Below are positions 5,355-9,398 of a stretch of DNA of 9,398 bases, piece by piece. The notes under the pieces were generated by a model, which searched no databases, had not been told where the DNA came from, and saw nothing but the letters and a program-made list of their open reading frames with translations. Source of the DNA: Desulfobacteraceae bacterium. Its GTDB lineage: Bacteria > Desulfobacterota > Desulfobacteria > Desulfobacterales > Desulfosalsimonadaceae. A program made the translations under genes and the position numbers. The stretch spans positions 1 to 9,398 of the forward strand of contig JAGXHH010000188.1 in assembly GCA_024636355.1 (NCBI GenBank), given 5' to 3'. The first letter of the stretch is position 1, and each line of letters opens with the position of its first letter.

Positions 5355-5379
5355 GCGAATATTTTCGCAGGAATTCTGC
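5355..5379. repeat. Two abutting small dyads
   Basis: GCGAA-TATT-TTCGC (5355-5368) overlaps by two bases GCAG-GAATT-CTGC (5367-5379). Both could form 4-5 bp hairpins in RNA or mark protein sites. They are mutually exclusive at their overlap. Function is unknown. Confidence 0.35.
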
Positions 5380-5415
5380 AGTCGAATGCTCGACCCGCTG
5401 AGACGCCAGACGTCC

Positions 5416-5450
5416 GGATTTGAAAATCCTGGAAAATGTTTAATTTTCCA
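5416..5450. repeat. Two adjacent AT-rich dyads
   Basis: GGATTT-GA-AAATCC (5416-5429) is followed immediately by TGGAAAAT-GTTTA-ATTTTCCA (5430-5450), an 8-bp perfect stem with a five-base loop. No T-run follows on either strand, so a terminator is not supported. They may be regulatory or structural elements of the PII transcript's 3' region. Confidence 0.4.
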
Positions 5451-5454
5451 AGAT

Positions 5455-5523
5455 AGTTTCCTGCTCATTTTCGGGGCAGTGATCTTCTGGCTGGGCCTGC
5501 GGCGGCTGAGGGTTTACGGGTGA
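5455..5523 (+). pseudogene. Possible decayed C-terminal tail of a membrane permease
   Basis: The plus-strand frame ends SFLLIFGAVIFWLGLRRLRVYG before TGA. A hydrophobic segment followed by a short basic tail with LGLRRLR is what the ends of ABC-2-type permeases commonly look like. The frame upstream has no start with a ribosome site and its peptide resembles nothing I know. This may be a relic or chance; confidence is low. Confidence 0.15.
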
Positions 5524-5594
5524 TCCGGGTTACATGGCCTCTGTCAAATAGATAATGGAGTAAAATAGAAAATAATGACGCCTGAAGCGGAAGC

Positions 5595-8012
5595 TTATCC
5601 GAGGTCATCCATCTCGAATTCCTGGACTTGCCCCATCTTGAGATCGAAAACCTGATCCCTGAAGCCGATCTTGACCGGCCCGGCAGCGCACGGCAGAGCT
5701 TTAATCCGCAACAGTCTTTTGGTGATGTCAATTTCCAGTGAATGCCGGCGGTAGCGGATGTGCATGTGCAGCCGGCCCACTTCTTCCGGTAAAAACGGAT
5801 TGAACCACAGCACATCATTTCGGACCACAAGACCTGTGTAGGCACGCTCGAGGATATCGGTCGCGCCGGCCATGGCGCCCAGGTGAATCCCTTCCGGCGT
5901 GGTGCCGCCCTGAATGTCTGCAACGTCGCTTTCCAGGGCCTCCAGAAACAGTTTCCAGGAGCGCGACCTGTCCGAACGGGTCAGCACCCAGGAATGAACG
6001 ACCCGGCTCAGCGTGGAGCCGTGGGAGGTGCGGTTGATATAGTAGTCGATGTTTTTCGGGATGGTGTCATGTTCAAAGGGGTAGCCGAGCGCCTCGAAAA
6101 TCCCCTTCAACTCTTCTGAAGAGAAAAGATAAAAGAGCATCAATACATCGGCCTGTTTCGATACCTTGTAACGGTTCGGCGTATCGCCTTCAGCCTCCAG
6201 AATCCGGTCCAGCCGCTGGATGTCGCCGTACTTTTTCCGGTAGCTTTTCCAATCAAATTCCTCCAGCCGATCATAGCCCTCGAACTGACTGATGATCCCG
6301 TCTTCATGAAAGGGGACCTTCATCTTGTGACTGATCTCCCGCCAGAGCGTTTTTTCATCCTCGCTAAGACCGATTTTTTCACACACCTCCCGGCAGACGG
6401 CCTCGTCCAGGATGTCAAACAGTTCAAGCGCGCGACTCAAAAGCCAAGCGGCCATGACGTTCGTATAAGCGTTATTGTTTAGACCCGGCTGATCCGCATC
6501 CGGATAAGCGTCATGGTATTCGTCAGGCCCCATGACGCCGAGGATTTCATGCCGACCCAATTGCTCGTTATGGGTGCACAAGCTCGCCCAGAAACGCGCG
6601 ATTTCAAGCAGCATCTCCGCCCCGTAAAAGGAGAGAAACTCCATGTCTCCGGTGACCTGGTAGTATTGCCAGAGGTTATAGGCGATTGCGACGTTTATAT
6701 GGCGCTGCAGATGGGAGTTGTCGGGAAGCCATCTCCCGGACTCAGGGTTTAGATGCACCTGCTGGGCTTCCTCCCGGCCGCTGCTGCCGCTTTGCCACGG
6801 GTACATGGCACCGCGGTAACCTGCCTCCCTTGCGGCCCGGCGTGCCGCATCGAGCCGGCGATATCGGTACATGAGAAGCGCGCGGGTCACCTCGGGCACC
6901 CGATAGTTCAGCAGGGGAAAAATATAGAGCTCATCCCAGAAGATATGGCCCCGGTAGGCTTCTCCATGCCATCCCCTGGAAGGCACCCCCACATCCAGGT
7001 CTTTCGTGTGCAAGGACGAGGTCTGGAGCAGGTGGAATATGTAAAGGTGAACGATGCGGGCCGTGCGGTCTCCTTCTTCGGGATCGTGCGGCTCGAAATT
7101 GATCTCAAAACGTCGCCACAGATGCTCCCAGGCCAGCGTGTGACTCCGGAGCAGGTCCCCGAAAGAGCCGGCCTCTGCCAGCGCCTTGCGGGCGGCCAGG
7201 CTGCAGTCGGATATCCCGCGGTCTTTGGATGTGAAAAGGGCGATAACCTTTTCAACGGAAACCCTGTCTCCCTCGTTGACCTCCACGGTGAAATGCTGTG
7301 CGATATAATCTGGTTCGCAGGCTGTGTTCGGTTTCAAGGTCAAACGTTGTCCGTTTTTCAATATTCGGGTTCTGGCGGCCTGGGAGACCCGAACTTTGGA
7401 TTGATTGGTTTGAACCTCAAGGTAAATCTCATCTTTGCTCAGCTCCTCGCTTCCCAAGGGCTCCAGATGCTTGCCGTTAAGGGCTTTATAGCGATCCACG
7501 CCGGCATTGACCACGCGGCCGTCCAGCGCGGATCGAAATTCGATCCTGCCCGACCAGTTCTCAGCGGTCACCGTCATCTCCTGGGCTGCGAAGTGAGGAT
7601 TGCCCATATGCACCAGACGGCGGCTTGTCATCGTGGTGACGCGGTTTTTCTCGTCTTGAAAGCGCACCGTCCGCAACAACAAGCCCTTTTTCATATCCAG
7701 TTCCTGGCGATAGGAGAGGATCTCAACCGCCGTCGGGGCAAACCATTCCCCGTCATCCATGCGAAAGGTGATCGGGAGCCAGTTGGGCAGGTTCACCAGG
7801 TCTTCGTTTTCGATCTCCCGGCCCGCGATTTCGGTTTTCAGCCGGTTGTATCCGCCCGCCAGATAGGTCCCCGGATAATGAATATTATCGGCGTCCGATT
7901 CCGCCGCAGCTCCTCGGGTAGCAAAATAACCGTTTCCGAGGGTGCACAAGGCCTCGCGCAAATCTTCGTTTTCCGGATCGAATGCGTCATATACAAACGA
8001 CCAGGTGCTCAT
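5595..8012 (-). CDS. Glycoside hydrolase family 65 protein (trehalose/maltose/kojibiose phosphorylase-type)
   Basis: This 805-residue protein is full length for GH65: an N-terminal beta-sandwich (about 1-270), a linker helix region, an (alpha/alpha)6 barrel (about 315-720) and a C-terminal beta domain (about 730-805). The barrel has FWDE (358-361), YPWQSG (404-409) and MGPDEYHD (494-501), whose Glu498 corresponds to the general acid of maltose phosphorylase. KQADV (619-623) and HGSTLS (664-669) match the phosphate-site region of GH65 phosphorylases. It should cleave an alpha-linked glucose disaccharide, by phosphorolysis or hydrolysis. The ATGA overlap with the trehalose-phosphatase gene points to trehalose or a related disaccharide, but maltose and kojibiose cannot be excluded by eye. 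The start at 8012 is fixed by that overlap and by the typical opening W-x-F-x-Y-D-x-FD-P-x-N-E. No signal peptide is present, so it is cytoplasmic. Confidence 0.92.
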   Translation of the reverse strand: MSTWSFVYDAFDPENEDLREALCTLGNGYFATRGAAAESDADNIHYPGTYLAGGYNRLKTEIAGREIENEDLVNLPNWLPITFRMDDGEWFAPTAVEILSYRQELDMKKGLLLRTVRFQDEKNRVTTMTSRRLVHMGNPHFAAQEMTVTAENWSGRIEFRSALDGRVVNAGVDRYKALNGKHLEPLGSEELSKDEIYLEVQTNQSKVRVSQAARTRILKNGQRLTLKPNTACEPDYIAQHFTVEVNEGDRVSVEKVIALFTSKDRGISDCSLAARKALAEAGSFGDLLRSHTLAWEHLWRRFEINFEPHDPEEGDRTARIVHLYIFHLLQTSSLHTKDLDVGVPSRGWHGEAYRGHIFWDELYIFPLLNYRVPEVTRALLMYRYRRLDAARRAAREAGYRGAMYPWQSGSSGREEAQQVHLNPESGRWLPDNSHLQRHINVAIAYNLWQYYQVTGDMEFLSFYGAEMLLEIARFWASLCTHNEQLGRHEILGVMGPDEYHDAYPDADQPGLNNNAYTNVMAAWLLSRALELFDILDEAVCREVCEKIGLSEDEKTLWREISHKMKVPFHEDGIISQFEGYDRLEEFDWKSYRKKYGDIQRLDRILEAEGDTPNRYKVSKQADVLMLFYLFSSEELKGIFEALGYPFEHDTIPKNIDYYINRTSHGSTLSRVVHSWVLTRSDRSRSWKLFLEALESDVADIQGGTTPEGIHLGAMAGATDILERAYTGLVVRNDVLWFNPFLPEEVGRLHMHIRYRRHSLEIDITKRLLRIKALPCAAGPVKIGFRDQVFDLKMGQVQEFEMDDLG

Positions 8013-9178
8013 CGGCTTTCTCCTTGAAGGGTCTCGGTGAGGGCTTCTAAAAATTGTTGGACTTCCCCGCAGTCATCGAGCGCGTATCGGGCTGTCGTAC
8101 GCCGCGGCAACTCACCGGCATCGTCGTCTTTTACAACGACACCGATGCCGCCGGCTTGGAGCACCCTGAAGGCATCTTCATCAGTGACGTCGTCGCCGAT
8201 ATAAAAGGGAATGACATCCGGCCGATCAAGGTCCAACGCATCCATCAACCAGCAGAGCGCCTTTCCCTTGTGCCAGTCGATTTTTGGCTGCAGCTCAAAG
8301 ACTTTTTTTCCCGTTCCTTTGCGAAGCCCGGTGTGTTCGGCCAGCACCTGATCGACCGCCTCCTCCACCACCTGAACCCGGTCTTTTTCCACCCTCCGGT
8401 AGTGCACCGCGATGGAAAACTTCTTCCGTTCAATCTGGGCGCCCGGAGTATCGCCCAGCAACGCCTGAAGTGATTTTTCCGCGAGATCCAGAGCCGGCAA
8501 AAATTCTTTGCCCTGCTGGAACGCAATGCGCCGGCCTGCGGGGCCGGAGATGTCAAAGCCGTGGCTGCCCGCATAGAATAGATTGTCAATGCCCACGAGC
8601 CCTTTGACATCGCTCAGGTCCCGGCCACTGATCACCGCCACGGTGCACTGATTTGCAAGCGCTGTCAACGCGCTGCGCATTTCATCGGATAGGATCGCCA
8701 GTTCGGGCCGCTCGACAATCGGCGTTAGGGTTCCATCATAGTCCAGAGCAACAAAGGGGCGTTTTACTGTAAGCAGTCTCCGAATATCATCCATGGACTC
8801 AAGCGCCAAGGGGATGATCTCCATATTATGCTCCCATATGGGCAGTTTTCCCTCCACTGTAAGCTCGGAAAGAATGCTTACCACGATATCGGCCCCGTTT
8901 TCCTTCAAAGCCCCGGCCTGCCCGACCCTATCTACACCGATAACACAGCCGAATTTACCGCGTTTGCCGGCCAGAACACCTGACAGCGCATCCTCAAGGA
9001 CAACCGCCAGCATGGGGGACACACCGAGCCGCCGGGCGGCTTCGAGAAACTCATCAAAGAGCCTCCTCCAGGAAGCGGCGTGCACTTTTGCGGTCTTCGT
9101 AACCACCCCGTCCAGATCGAACAGGACGGCATCGTATTTTTCCCTGGTGATATCTATGGTCGGCGGTTTGCAAGCCAT
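8009..9178 (-). CDS. otsB: Trehalose-6-phosphate phosphatase with internally deleted beta-phosphoglucomutase-like HAD domain
   Basis: This 389-residue two-part protein has a C-terminal OtsB domain (about 135-385) that is complete: DYDGTLTP with catalytic Asp146 and Asp148, ISGRD, AGSHG, the KKFSIAVHYR cap segment and GDDVTDEDAF. It should dephosphorylate trehalose-6-phosphate. The N-terminal part (15-106) is a beta-phosphoglucomutase-type HAD that begins normally (FDLDGVVTKTAKVHAASWRRLFDEF, Asp21/Asp23) but passes at residue 46 straight into EAARRLGVSPMLAVVLEDALSG, a segment that normally lies some 130-150 residues later. The cap domain and HAD motifs II/III are absent, so this half cannot be an active phosphoglucomutase. 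The frame is intact throughout. AGGAGAGG (9183-9190) supports the ATG. The stop overlaps the GH65 start (ATGA), so the two are translationally coupled. Confidence 0.9.
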   Translation of the reverse strand: MACKPPTIDITREKYDAVLFDLDGVVTKTAKVHAASWRRLFDEFLEAARRLGVSPMLAVVLEDALSGVLAGKRGKFGCVIGVDRVGQAGALKENGADIVVSILSELTVEGKLPIWEHNMEIIPLALESMDDIRRLLTVKRPFVALDYDGTLTPIVERPELAILSDEMRSALTALANQCTVAVISGRDLSDVKGLVGIDNLFYAGSHGFDISGPAGRRIAFQQGKEFLPALDLAEKSLQALLGDTPGAQIERKKFSIAVHYRRVEKDRVQVVEEAVDQVLAEHTGLRKGTGKKVFELQPKIDWHKGKALCWLMDALDLDRPDVIPFYIGDDVTDEDAFRVLQAGGIGVVVKDDDAGELPRRTTARYALDDCGEVQQFLEALTETLQGESR

Positions 9179-9229
9179 TTTGCCTCTCCTTTGAAGTGGC
9201 CTTACACGGATATCCGATTTGCTGCCATG

Positions 9230-9398
9230 CTAATCCCATTCGGCAGGCTCCTCAGCGCCTTTGAATCCTTCGCACATACATCTCTTGTGGGCATCATGCA
9301 CAGCCCTTGCAGCTGAATTTTCTCTTTCATCCGAAGCTCTTGGAAATGCAACTGTTTTGCCGGCGGCAAGAAAGTCGTTGGTAATCCCCAGAGACTGG
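9230..9398 (-). CDS. Unrecognised protein, C-terminal 55 residues (partial)
   Basis: A minus-strand frame enters from the right edge and stays open to TAG at 9230-9232. It begins QSLGITNDFLAAGKTVAFPR and ends KGAEEPAEWD. The amino-acid composition and the acidic end look like a genuine protein C-terminus. It contains a compact HDAHKRCMC motif (residues 34-42) with two histidines and two cysteines that might bind metal. It stops 51 bases before the otsB-type gene, which has its own ribosome site, so co-transcription with the trehalose module is likely. I do not recognise the family. Confidence 0.55.
   Translation of the reverse strand, partial: QSLGITNDFLAAGKTVAFPRASDERENSAARAVHDAHKRCMCEGFKGAEEPAEWD

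Larger units (their letters stand above)
5274..5594. other. 321-bp intergenic stretch between convergent PII and GH65 genes
   Basis: No convincing intact gene, tRNA or intrinsic terminator was found. The stretch holds a T-run (5298-5304) and several short dyads between 5307 and 5450, listed separately. A possible hydrophobic peptide tail is encoded on the plus strand at 5455-5523. The last 70 bases (5524-5594) are AT-rich and show no recognisable signal. Confidence 0.6.

Noticed and set aside
5320..5412. tRNA-like region (TCGAA segment and a CCA near 5407-5409)
   Set aside because: The 5' and 3' ends do not pair as an acceptor stem and no anticodon arm can be drawn.
6753..8027. 424-codon open frame on the plus strand antisense to GH65
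   Set aside because: Shadow of the GH65 gene, with no recognisable domains.

Overview
The window looks like bacterial chromosome, most probably a Deltaproteobacterium / Desulfobacterota-type anaerobe. This is an inference from the mix of sigma-54 promoters, a PII-like protein, a universal stress protein, an L-lactate dehydrogenase and a mycobacterial-style trehalose module, together with moderate GC and strong Shine-Dalgarno sites. No rRNA, tRNA, CRISPR array or insertion sequence was found. Almost everything is on the minus strand; the one clear plus-strand gene encodes a PII-family protein.

Layout, right to left in the direction of minus-strand transcription. At 9230-9398 is the C-terminus of an unrecognised protein. 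At 9178-5595 is a trehalose module: a beta-phosphoglucomutase-like HAD domain, internally shortened, fused to trehalose-6-phosphate phosphatase, overlapping by ATGA a GH65 glycosidase/phosphorylase. The order HAD-OtsB-GH65 matches the domain order I recall for the single mycobacterial OtsB1 polypeptide. A 321-bp intergenic stretch (5274-5594) holds a series of short dyads and perhaps a decayed membrane-protein tail.

The most striking part is 4671-5273. A plus-strand PII-like gene (4947-5273) and a minus-strand universal stress protein gene (4686-4204) diverge from a region carrying two nearly identical, oppositely directed -24/-12 sigma-54 promoters. On the minus side the promoter is followed not directly by usp but by a 33-codon reading frame that is recognisably the first 27 residues of the PII-like protein. 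It then runs into the usp start codon and ends 13 nt inside usp. The PII promoter and 5' end thus appear to have been duplicated in inverted orientation, and the copy now sits upstream of usp as a leader ORF or relic.

Further left are an L-lactate dehydrogenase with an N-terminal YHS metal-binding domain (2888-3988), a small ferritin-like protein with a Met/Gly/His/Arg tail (2455-2823), a 10-TM EamA/DMT exporter (1428-2384), an isoprenylcysteine-methyltransferase-like membrane protein (675-1280), a 44-aa single-TM protein (524-658), a CxxC thioredoxin-like gene broken by an apparent +1 frameshift (136-406), and the start of an exported Met/Gly/Gln-rich protein (1-126). YHS, CxxC, ferritin-like and Met-rich exported proteins together suggest metal or redox-stress handling; this is inference, since no metal pump lies inside the window.
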